From contig JANRKU010000051.1 in the NCBI GenBank assembly GCA_033763335.1, positions 12,903-76,902 of the forward strand: a stretch of 64,000 nucleotides of DNA. The letters run 5' to 3'. The stretch is from GCA-2794515 sp033763335 (GTDB lineage: Bacteria; Chloroflexota; Anaerolineae; Aggregatilineales; Phototrophicaceae). The notes beneath the pieces are model-generated. The model had not been told where the DNA came from. It made no database searches and saw nothing but the letters and a program-made list of their open reading frames with translations. The position numbers and the translations under genes are program-made. This document shows, piece by piece, positions 1 to 7,114 of this stretch (position 1 is the first letter of the stretch; every line of letters starts with the position of its first letter).

Positions 1-205
1 TCACTATCCCTACCACTACCGCCGATGAATTGCCATTGGTTAGCACATCACTGCCCATCGCCAAAGAGCCAATATAACGAAACAAGAGAGACGGCGAAAT
101 GGCTGGTGGAATGAGCATTTGGACGAGCAAAAAAACAATGCCTCCTACAATCCCTGCCAATAGGACTGCCCGCCATGTAACATTTTTTTGAATAGACGCT
201 ATCAT
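1..205 (-). CDS. Membrane protein, N-terminal part only (cut by window edge)
   Basis: The frame is open from an ATG at 205 down to base 1, giving 68 codons with the C-terminus outside the window. The N-terminus is a short basic stretch (IQKNVTWR) followed by a hydrophobic segment of about 22 residues (residues 13-35), so this is a signal anchor or first membrane helix. A second moderately hydrophobic stretch (AVVVGIV) begins at the edge. I do not recognise the family. It is divergent from the hydrolase gene at 401, with about 195 bases of shared upstream DNA that holds two TetR-type operators close to the other gene. Confidence 0.55.
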   Translation of the reverse strand, partial: MIASIQKNVTWRAVLLAGIVGGIVFLLVQMLIPPAISPSLLFRYIGSLAMGSDVLTNGNSSAVVVGIV

Positions 206-333
206 AAAAAATATCCTTCTCAATGTATTGGGTGTTGCTGTACTCAGTTTTTAGGGTGCATGATTAAGTAAAATTAACCATCTATTGATGATAACGTTAT
301 TCATAAAATGTGCAACCTAAAGATTTCTCAATA

Positions 334-352
334 ATATTGACACTGCCCACAT
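334..352. promoter_or_regulatory. Putative TetR operator, copy 1
   Basis: The 19-mer ATATTGACACTGCCCACAT matches the fully symmetric site at 1710-1728 (ATATTGACACTGCCAATAT) in its first 14 bases. It lies 49 bases before the hydrolase start, with its centre 33 bp from copy 2, about three helical turns away. Inference: bound by the TetR protein encoded at 1080-1688. Confidence 0.5.
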
Positions 353-366
353 TTTCATATACAATA

Positions 367-385
367 ATATTGTCAGTGTCAACAT
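367..385. promoter_or_regulatory. Putative TetR operator, copy 2 (inverted)
   Basis: The reverse complement reads ATGTTGACACTGACAATAT. It differs from the site at 1710-1728 at only two positions. It sits 15 bases before the start codon at 401, overlapping where the promoter or ribosome site of the hydrolase gene should be, so occupancy would be expected to block expression. Confidence 0.6.
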
Positions 386-400
386 TCAATGAGGTGAACT

Positions 401-1123
401 ATGCTACACACATTTAAGACGATGATTGTGAACAGTTATTTGGTCAAAGCACCCCATTATGTGCTTGTAGATACAGGTGCGCCCAATAATGGCAAGCGCA
501 TTATCAATGCCCTCGCCAAGATGGATATTGCCCCAAAAGATATTTCACTCATCCTATTAACCCATGCTCATAGCGACCATGCAGGAAGCGCAGAAGAATT
601 GCGTCGGCTCACAGGTGCGCCAATTGCCGTACATCACTTGGATGCCGATATGTTGGCGCGTGGGGATAATGGCAAAATGCTCCCCATCGGCATAGAAGCC
701 CGTATGAGCCAACCTTTTGTAGACCGCCCTTTTCCGAGTGTCAAAGCCGATATTCTGCTCAAATCTCAAGCCGATATAGACCAATTGGGCATTCAAGCAA
801 AATTTTTGCATACGCCCGGTCATAGTGATGGGTCAATTTCATTGGTATTCGATTCTGGTGAGGCAATTGTGGGTGATATTTTACGGGGTGGGATGATGGG
901 TGGCTCTGTCATGTCATGGCGACCAACCTATCCCTATTTCTTATATAATATGGCACACCAATCCATCTTATATAGCAGTATACAATCGGTATTAGATGCA
1001 GGGGCAACCCGCTTTTATGTGGGTCATGGCGGATGGCTGTCCCGCCAGCGTGTAGCCACATGGTTAACGCGCCATCTGGCTAAACACGAATCCCATCACA
1101 AATCAGTTGTACAAAGGTTGTAA
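401..1123 (+). CDS. MBL-fold metallohydrolase (lactonase/glyoxalase II-like)
   Basis: A 240-residue protein of the metallo-beta-lactamase superfamily. The zinc-binding signature THAHSDHAG (H-x-H-x-D-H) is at about residues 54-62, a later metal histidine is in TPGHSDGS, the bridging aspartate is in VGDIL, and a final histidine is in YVGHGG. Members of this layout include lactonases, glyoxalase II-like thioesterases and arylsulfatase-like enzymes; the substrate cannot be read from sequence. The start is preceded by a GAGGTG ribosome site. The last 44 bases overlap the end of the convergent TetR gene. The upstream operators pair it with the SDR gene at 1808, suggesting that both act on the ligand sensed by that repressor. 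Confidence 0.85.
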   Translation: MLHTFKTMIVNSYLVKAPHYVLVDTGAPNNGKRIINALAKMDIAPKDISLILLTHAHSDHAGSAEELRRLTGAPIAVHHLDADMLARGDNGKMLPIGIEARMSQPFVDRPFPSVKADILLKSQADIDQLGIQAKFLHTPGHSDGSISLVFDSGEAIVGDILRGGMMGGSVMSWRPTYPYFLYNMAHQSILYSSIQSVLDAGATRFYVGHGGWLSRQRVATWLTRHLAKHESHHKSVVQRL

Positions 1124-1688
1124 CCAATTCTAGCGGGCTTTCTTGCCCAATAATCTGTGGAGGCATTTTTTGGGAAATCATCACAGCACTTAACCCGTGT
1201 ATGGCAACCCAAATAACGCCCGCCATCTCTTGTGGGTCGCCTGTGCGAATTTGCCCTGTTGCTTGACCATCAATGATAACCTGCACCAGTTGGTTAAAGG
1301 TCTTGATGGAGGCACCAGATAATGTCGGGTAATTTTTGTGTGGATGTTGACCAAACATGACCTCAAAATAATGCCGATAGGTCAGCATAAATGAGACATA
1401 AACCCGTCCAATTGCCCCTAGTCGTGATAGGGCATCTTGGGCAGATAGTGTCGCCACTGCCTCATCCATCGCTTCACCGAGTCGGATAAACCCCTGCTCG
1501 GCAATGGCGGCAATCAACGCTTCTTTATCTGGAAAATGTTGATAAGGGGCATTATGGCTCACACCAATATGTTTGGCGACTTGGCGCAAACTCAAGCCAT
1601 GAACCCCTTCTTGTGCAAGCATTTCTGTCGCACCAACCAAAAGGGCATTGCGTAAATCACCATGATGGTATGTGTTTTTTGTGGTCAT
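1080..1688 (-). CDS. TetR/AcrR family transcriptional regulator
   Basis: A 202-residue repressor. The N-terminal helix-turn-helix spans about residues 28-55 (LSLRQVAKHIGVSHNAPYQH, then FPDKEAL). The C-terminal ligand/dimer domain contains the WVAIHG stretch typical of the WHG-type TetR C-domain. I chose the ATG at 1688 because GAAGAGG lies about 10 bases upstream; an earlier start at 1709 would run into the operator at 1710-1728. The gene is divergent from the SDR gene and convergent with the hydrolase gene. The operator in its own promoter region suggests autoregulation. The ligand is unknown. Confidence 0.88.
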   Translation of the reverse strand: MTTKNTYHHGDLRNALLVGATEMLAQEGVHGLSLRQVAKHIGVSHNAPYQHFPDKEALIAAIAEQGFIRLGEAMDEAVATLSAQDALSRLGAIGRVYVSFMLTYRHYFEVMFGQHPHKNYPTLSGASIKTFNQLVQVIIDGQATGQIRTGDPQEMAGVIWVAIHGLSAVMISQKMPPQIIGQESPLELVTTFVQLICDGIRV

Positions 1689-1709
1689 CAGATAAACACC
1701 TCTTCGCAA

Positions 1710-1728
1710 ATATTGACACTGCCAATAT
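1710..1728. promoter_or_regulatory. TetR operator between divergent tetR and SDR genes
   Basis: ATATTGACACTGCCAATAT is a dyad (ATATTG, 7-base centre, CAATAT) located between the tetR start (1688) and the SDR start (1808). It is the best symmetric member of a three-site family whose other copies precede the hydrolase at 401. Its position would allow control of both divergent genes. Confidence 0.65.
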
Positions 1729-1807
1729 AGCGATTATGAGGATAGATAACAAGTCTCAGATTATTTTTTTGATTCGTTTAATCTCATTCAGAAAGGAACT
1801 ATTTGCC

Positions 1808-2632
1808 ATGTCAAAAATTGTTCTCATTATTGGGGCATCAAAGGGAATTGGGTTAGAAATTGCTCGTATGCTCAAAAATAATGGCAATATTGTTTATGGA
1901 ACAAGCCGAAACCCCGCCCAAAACCCCACCACAGAAATTGAACTCATTCCCCTTGATGTAGCAGATATAGCCTCTATCAGCAAAGCGATTACGTATGTGA
2001 TTGAAAAAACAGGGCGGATTGATGTCGTCATCAATAATGCAGGCTATGATTTATATGGTGCATTTGAGGACATGACCCTAGACGAATTTTCTGCCCAAAT
2101 GGATACCAATTTTTGGGGAACAGTACGGGTTACACAAGTAATCTTACCCATCATGCGCCAACAAAAAAGCGGAAAAATCATTAATATCAGCTCGCTAGGC
2201 GGGGTAGCATCATTGCCATTTAATAGTGCATATTCTGCCAGTAAATTTGCACTAGAAGGCTTTAGCGAATCCCTTCGCTATGAAGTTTTGCCATTCAACA
2301 TTTTCATCAGTTTGGTAGAACCCGGTCAGGTGGCGACAGATACCCTCGATGGCTCGATTCGGAGTATCAATCATAGCACCACCTATGATGCCCAAAAGAT
2401 TGCCACATGGTCACGCGGACTCGGTGCAAAAGCCAAACTCAAACCACATCATGTAGCGCATACCGTCAACAAAATTGTGACTGCAAAACATCCTCGTCTG
2501 CGTTATTATGTTGGCACACAAACCCGCATGATTACCTTATTTACTCGCTTTTTGCCACAACGCTTATCAGAAACCATGCTGATGCGTCAATTAGTCCAAC
2601 CATTTTTGAATTCATCTTCAAAACGAGCATAA
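1808..2632 (+). CDS. SDR family NAD(P)-dependent oxidoreductase
   Basis: A 274-residue classical short-chain dehydrogenase/reductase. It shows the cofactor motif GASKGIG at about residues 9-15, NNAG at about 80-83, the catalytic serine in INISSLGG, and the YSASK catalytic Tyr/Lys pair near residue 146. The arginine following the first beta-alpha unit (TSRNP) suggests NADPH preference. The start at 1808 follows AGAAAGGAAC. It belongs with the TetR and MBL hydrolase genes through the shared operator. The substrate is unknown; a lipophilic carbonyl or lactone-derived alcohol would fit the pairing but is a guess. Confidence 0.9.
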   Translation: MSKIVLIIGASKGIGLEIARMLKNNGNIVYGTSRNPAQNPTTEIELIPLDVADIASISKAITYVIEKTGRIDVVINNAGYDLYGAFEDMTLDEFSAQMDTNFWGTVRVTQVILPIMRQQKSGKIINISSLGGVASLPFNSAYSASKFALEGFSESLRYEVLPFNIFISLVEPGQVATDTLDGSIRSINHSTTYDAQKIATWSRGLGAKAKLKPHHVAHTVNKIVTAKHPRLRYYVGTQTRMITLFTRFLPQRLSETMLMRQLVQPFLNSSSKRA

Positions 2633-2821
2633 ATCAGCGAGGTAGCGATACTATATTGTGCCACCAGACAATAAAGATGTGGATGCAATCGGTTCGGCAG
2701 GGTAAAAGTGATTTACTTGTGAAATTTTTATAGTTTATTTACTATAAAAATAAAAATCCTGACACACTCTTTATTTTGGATTTATATAATTTTTATGTGT
2801 ACCTTATCCAAGAGGGGAATT

Positions 2822-4993
2822 ATGTCAATCCATAACGTTACAGAACGTGTTGCAGATTTAGTTATCGGTGAGCGATTACAAACAGCCGACATCTCCCACC
2901 AAACCGCATCGAATCCCGTTGCCTTAGCCATTTTAGCCAGTGATGCCCTTTCATCTGTAGCCTATGCCACAGAAGAAATTCTCATTATCCTCAATAGTGC
3001 CACTATTGGCACATTTTCTATGCTCGGATTTTATGGTAATAGCATTTCAATCCCAATTGCATTTGCCATTTCTATGCTTATTGCCATTGTCACAATATCA
3101 TATCGCCAGACCATTTATTCAAATCCAGCAGGTGGTGGCGGATATCGAGTTGCAAAAGAAAATCTTGGCGAAGAATTAGCGCAAGTCACCGGAGCCGCGC
3201 TCCTCACCGACTACATTTTGACTGTGGCAGTGAGCATTAGCGCGGGTATCGCCAATGTTATCAGTATTTTCCCTGCCCTGCTTCCTTATCGTGTCTTGAT
3301 GACGGTGAGTATTATCATCTTCATGGCATACATCAATTTGCGTGGTGTTAAAGAAAGCGCCCGTTTGTTTTCTATTCCCACTTACTTTTTCTTGATAACC
3401 ATTGCACTTATGCTGTGTATAGGATTTATCAAGATGTTTACAGGTAATTTGGGAATTGTGATGGATGTCGAAGCTATCCATCATGATAACCTTGCCCCAA
3501 TTACGATGTTGCTACTATTGAGAGCATTCTCATCAGGATGTACTGCCCTTACAGGCATCGAAGCCATTTCTAATGACACTCAACTCTTCCGTCAACCACG
3601 CGCCAAAAATGCCGCCAACACCTTACTGGTGATGAGTACCATCCTCATTGCCCTCTTTATGAGTATCACTATCTTGGCAAATCAAATCCAAGCTGTCCCA
3701 TCGCATAGCGAAACGGTCATTAGCCAATTGGCGCGGACAGTGTATGGAAGTGAAGGGATTTCATTTATCTTTTATGCCCTCACGATGGCAGGCGCGTTTG
3801 CCGTGCTTTTTATGGCGGCAAATACACCATTTGCAGATTTTCCCCAACTCGCCGCCCTTCATAGTAGCGATGGATTTTTGCCACGCCAGTTAACCTATCG
3901 TGGCAGACGCTTGGTCTTTTCTTGGGGCATTTATACCCTATCCGCAGGGGCTATTTTCCTCGTTCTTGTCACGGGAGCTATTGTGACCAACCTCATCCCG
4001 CTTTATGCCATCGGCGTATTTTTGGGGTTCACCATCAGTCAAGCGGGCATGACACGTCGTTTTTGGCGTGCAGGACATGTCAAACCCGGTGAATTTACAT
4101 GGGGTTTAGAGACCAAAATTTTCTATGACCCACGTTGGCGCTTCAAACTCGCCATTTCTGGCACAGGAGCATTGGTCACCTTTATTGTGATGCTTGTTTT
4201 TATCATCACAAAATTTACCAGTGGTGCATGGACAATCGTTTTGCTCATCCCATTTTTAGTATGGGTATTCTTCCGTATTCACCGCCATTATAAAGAAACC
4301 GCCGCCCGCTTAAAATTGGTCGAAATACCGATTTTTGATAAGCAACCGGTTATATTTGACCCCACCATTCACAAAGAAATCTCGGTTTATTTTTGTGATA
4401 CATGGTCAAAATTGGCAGTAAGAGTGGTAAATTCCATCTTAAAACGCGGGTTGCCAATTAAAGTTATCCATGTAGATGTTGACCCCAAACGCACAGAAGC
4501 ATTCCGCAAACGGAGCAATGAGATTATCGAAGCCAATGGCTGGAATCCAGAGGTAATCAGCATTATAGATGAGCCATATCGCAATTTGTATCAAAGTGTG
4601 GCAACCCTCTTAAAACAAATGCGTGAAAAATATGGGGATATTTATCTGCAAGTCTATATTGGCGCTATCCGCACACGCTTCCCATATAATTTCTTGCATA
4701 TGTCCACAGACAAATTCTTGCGTGATGCACTTTTGGAATCGGATGATATTTCGTTGAATATCAAACAAATCAATCTCGATGCGCTACCTTTGCCAGAGGG
4801 GTTCAAAGTTACATTTGAACATTCTACCGACCATCATCATGAAGCAGAGGAAGAGCATGAAAAAGTACATCATGAAATGCCTCCGCACACCGCTAACACA
4901 ACAGAAACGGTAACGACTGACATCGAAAACAAACCAATAACCACAGATACGCTACCAACAGATACAGAGCAAACACCACCATCTGAATCATAA
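2822..4993 (+). CDS. KimA-like APC family potassium transporter
   Basis: A 723-residue integral membrane protein of the APC superfamily with about 12 helices, closest in pattern to Bacillus KimA (YdaO), a high-affinity K+/H+ symporter. Shared motifs include LASDALSSVAYATEEIL near the N-terminus, NPAGGGGYRVAKENLGE, LTDYILTVAVSISAG, AFSSGCTALTGIEAISN and LIPLYAIGVF. A cytoplasmic C-terminal domain of about 230 residues follows the last helix; in KimA this domain binds c-di-AMP. The tail ends in a His/Glu-rich run (HHHEAEEEHEKVHHE) and then a Thr/Pro/Glu-rich stretch not found in Bacillus KimA. The start at 2822 has the ribosome site AAGAGGGG. I see no ydaO-type leader in the 190 bases upstream. 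Confidence 0.85.
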   Translation: MSIHNVTERVADLVIGERLQTADISHQTASNPVALAILASDALSSVAYATEEILIILNSATIGTFSMLGFYGNSISIPIAFAISMLIAIVTISYRQTIYSNPAGGGGYRVAKENLGEELAQVTGAALLTDYILTVAVSISAGIANVISIFPALLPYRVLMTVSIIIFMAYINLRGVKESARLFSIPTYFFLITIALMLCIGFIKMFTGNLGIVMDVEAIHHDNLAPITMLLLLRAFSSGCTALTGIEAISNDTQLFRQPRAKNAANTLLVMSTILIALFMSITILANQIQAVPSHSETVISQLARTVYGSEGISFIFYALTMAGAFAVLFMAANTPFADFPQLAALHSSDGFLPRQLTYRGRRLVFSWGIYTLSAGAIFLVLVTGAIVTNLIPLYAIGVFLGFTISQAGMTRRFWRAGHVKPGEFTWGLETKIFYDPRWRFKLAISGTGALVTFIVMLVFIITKFTSGAWTIVLLIPFLVWVFFRIHRHYKETAARLKLVEIPIFDKQPVIFDPTIHKEISVYFCDTWSKLAVRVVNSILKRGLPIKVIHVDVDPKRTEAFRKRSNEIIEANGWNPEVISIIDEPYRNLYQSVATLLKQMREKYGDIYLQVYIGAIRTRFPYNFLHMSTDKFLRDALLESDDISLNIKQINLDALPLPEGFKVTFEHSTDHHHEAEEEHEKVHHEMPPHTANTTETVTTDIENKPITTDTLPTDTEQTPPSES

Positions 4994-5006
4994 ATAGTGT
5001 TCCCCG

Positions 5007-5038
5007 ATGATGGCTAGATAACTCTAGCCATCATTTTT
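5007..5038 (+). terminator. Rho-independent terminator after the KimA-like gene
   Basis: A perfect 12-bp stem (ATGATGGCTAGA, loop TAAC, TCTAGCCATCAT) is followed by a short T run, 14 bases after the stop codon at 4993. Confidence 0.8.
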
Positions 5039-5079
5039 AATGCCTAATGAGTTTATTTCATCATTACAACATTACCCGC

Positions 5080-5109
5080 TTGACAAGTCATGACTTAATG
5101 CCATACTAT
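5080..5109 (+). promoter_or_regulatory. Sigma-70-type promoter of the pirin gene with spacer palindrome
   Basis: TTGACA (5080-5085) and TACTAT (5104-5109) are separated by 18 bases. The perfect 12-bp palindrome AAGTCATGACTT (5085-5096) lies in the spacer. A second inverted repeat, AAAACGGA/TCCGTTTT (5111-5132), follows the -10 box. Both are candidate operators. Confidence 0.55.
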
Positions 5110-5137
5110 AAAAACGGAACACAGTCCGTTTTATTGT

Positions 5138-5938
5138 ATGGATGAGAAAATGACAGCATTTCGTTTACAAAATACACAAATTGCCAATGGATTCGTTCAA
5201 AATAGCCCATTTCAACATTTTTCTGCGGATATTTTTCCGTTTATCAACCCCATTCACTGGCTACACTCCCATTTTGCGGTTGGTGGATGGAGTCCCTTGC
5301 AACGGTTGAGTGGCATGTTGACCGCGCACATGACCCATATTGCTCCGCGCAATGGCTTTACATGGCATCCTCATCGCGGACTCGAAATTTACACATGGGT
5401 CTTGGAGGGGCGCTTATATCATGAAGATACCACAGGCGGAAAAGGCATTTTGGAGGCAGGTGATTTACAGCGCATGTTCTCTGGGGATTATATCGAACAC
5501 CAAGAACTCAATCCTTGGGATGAGCCTGCGCGGGTCATTCAAATTTGGTATATCGCCCAACGTCACTATCAAGGCTTGCCCCCACATTATCAACAAGTCG
5601 GCAAAGGTCAATTACCCAAACAAACCATAGGGGATGCCGATGTGTATAGCCTCATCGGGGAAAATTCTCCCATAGATTCACATATCGAAGGCAGGCTCAC
5701 GGCGACCTTTGTCCCTCAACAAGGCAAAACCACCATCGAAAATCCACAAGAAGGTGAAAGCCTCTTTTTATATGTGACTGATGGTGAAGGCATTGTCAAT
5801 TATAATGGGGAAGATATTGCGCTCAATCAATATGATGTGATTTTAGCCCGTCCAGATGCCAAAATCACGACCATTCGCAATACATCCCAACAAGATTTGT
5901 CATTTTTGAATTTTTACTTGCCCGAATTTTTGGGATAA
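5138..5938 (+). CDS. Pirin family protein
   Basis: A 266-residue bicupin. The N-terminal cupin carries the pirin metal-binding pattern HPHRGLE at about residues 74-80, with further ligands in the Glu/His-rich stretch IEHQELN. The C-terminal cupin begins at about residue 170 and is closed by the usual pirin C-terminal beta strands. Family members act as quercetin 2,3-dioxygenases or redox-sensing cofactors. No strong ribosome site is visible; translation could begin at 5138 or at a second in-frame ATG at 5150, where the sequence starts to resemble other pirins. It follows its own promoter after the terminator of the transporter gene and is convergent with the export-family pair. Confidence 0.88.
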   Translation: MDEKMTAFRLQNTQIANGFVQNSPFQHFSADIFPFINPIHWLHSHFAVGGWSPLQRLSGMLTAHMTHIAPRNGFTWHPHRGLEIYTWVLEGRLYHEDTTGGKGILEAGDLQRMFSGDYIEHQELNPWDEPARVIQIWYIAQRHYQGLPPHYQQVGKGQLPKQTIGDADVYSLIGENSPIDSHIEGRLTATFVPQQGKTTIENPQEGESLFLYVTDGEGIVNYNGEDIALNQYDVILARPDAKITTIRNTSQQDLSFLNFYLPEFLG

Positions 5939-5939
5939 T

Positions 5940-6416
5940 TTATAGAGTAGCGGCTTGTAAGCTAACAACACCAACCATAACTGCTAATGTTAGCCCAATA
6001 CTCCATATCAATGCCCCCACAGTCATCGCTAAAATTAAGCGATAAGGATGGGCATTTAACATCACCCCAAGTGCTGTGATAACCAGTGACCCCAAGGTTA
6101 CAGGCGCGATAATGCCCAAACCCCATACACCATATTGCTCCCATATCTTCCTGATGCGCTCATTGGGCATATCTGGCGCATTGGGCATTTCTTCATCAGC
6201 CGTTTTTTTGCGCCATTTCGTTATCCAAGTGCGAATTCTATCCCCAAAAAATACGATAACGACCACGCCTGTGCTATAGCTCACTGTGGCGATAGCAATC
6301 ACGATAAAAGGGCTTAACCCCAATGCCAACCCAAAGGGAATAGCCGCCCAAAACGAAACCATTGCCAACCCAAACATACTAGCAACTTTAGATAATTCTA
6401 TTAAAATGACATCCAT
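5940..6416 (-). CDS. Small multidrug export family protein, paralog A
   Basis: A 158-residue membrane protein with four predicted helices. The pattern SMFGLAM, AAIPFGLALGLSP near the N-terminus and VWGLGIIAP, TLGS in the second half fits the small multi-drug export family (PF06695 type). That family is remotely DedA-like and has no firmly established substrate. The ATG at 6416 is chosen over upstream TTG/GTG codons because AAGGTG lies 7 bases before it. It is downstream of a clear paralog at 6515-6982 and probably co-transcribed with it. The charged cytoplasmic loop (KWRKKTADEEMPNAP) is the most divergent part. Confidence 0.7.
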   Translation of the reverse strand: MDVILIELSKVASMFGLAMVSFWAAIPFGLALGLSPFIVIAIATVSYSTGVVVIVFFGDRIRTWITKWRKKTADEEMPNAPDMPNERIRKIWEQYGVWGLGIIAPVTLGSLVITALGVMLNAHPYRLILAMTVGALIWSIGLTLAVMVGVVSLQAATL

Positions 6417-6514
6417 CACCAATCACCTTGTTTTTGTACGTATTTTTTAATTTTATTAACTTATTTTTTCTCAAACAATCAGACCTTAGTCCTTTAAGAT
6501 GACTTTAGAATAAT

Positions 6515-6982
6515 TCACGCGACAACGGCTTGTATGCCGATAATCCCTGCCATAAATGCGAGGGTTAAAATAATACTCCATACAAATCCGCCTGCTGTCA
6601 TGGCGACAATTAGCCGATAGAAAGGCGCATTCATCATCACCCCAAATAGCGCCCCCATCTGAGACCCGGTGGTCATAGGTCCTGCAAGTCCCAATCCCCA
6701 TATCCCATATCGCTCCCAAATTGCATGTAGGCGTTTATTGGGTTTTTGTATCACCTCATCAGCAGTGACATTTTTACGTCGTTTCATCACCCATGCGCGA
6801 ATTTTTTCGCCAAAAAATATGGCAACCATCACCCCAACGCTATAACTGAGTGTACCTACGGCAATAACTGTGAGTGGATGCAACCCCAATGCCAATCCAA
6901 AGGGGATAGATGCCAAAAGCGAAAAAAATGCCAGTCCAAACATACTGGCACATTTAGAAAGTTCGATAAACACAATATCCAT
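6515..6982 (-). CDS. Small multidrug export family protein, paralog B
   Basis: A 155-residue membrane protein that matches paralog A over its whole length: the FIELSK.ASMFGLA N-terminus, the IPFGLALGL helix, a basic loop, and the WE.YG.WGLG helix. The best start is the ATG at 6982, with AAGGTG 9 bases upstream. It is the first gene of the pair and is divergent from the GH127 gene at 7115. The arrangement suggests a local tandem duplication; the two may form a heteromer, as is common for small paired transporters, but this is inference. Confidence 0.7.
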   Translation of the reverse strand: MDIVFIELSKCASMFGLAFFSLLASIPFGLALGLHPLTVIAVGTLSYSVGVMVAIFFGEKIRAWVMKRRKNVTADEVIQKPNKRLHAIWERYGIWGLGLAGPMTTGSQMGALFGVMMNAPFYRLIVAMTAGGFVWSIILTLAFMAGIIGIQAVVA

Positions 6983-7114
6983 CGCCACACACACCTTATC
7001 TGATTGATATGGTGTGATAGTAACCAATGCTTTAGCACCATGCAAGGTGGTGAATAAAATAAAAGGTGGTTATAATCGTTTTTTTAGACACTATCACTAT
7101 AGAAGAGGTTACTA

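Noticed and set aside
2407..2733. Open frame on plus strand inside and after the SDR gene
   Set aside because: It is out of frame with the clear SDR gene for most of its length, has no ribosome site and is not protein-like (Ser/Thr/Cys-rich).
2633..2821. Possible c-di-AMP (ydaO) riboswitch before the KimA-like gene
   Set aside because: The leader is short and AT-rich and lacks the conserved GC-rich helices expected of that riboswitch.
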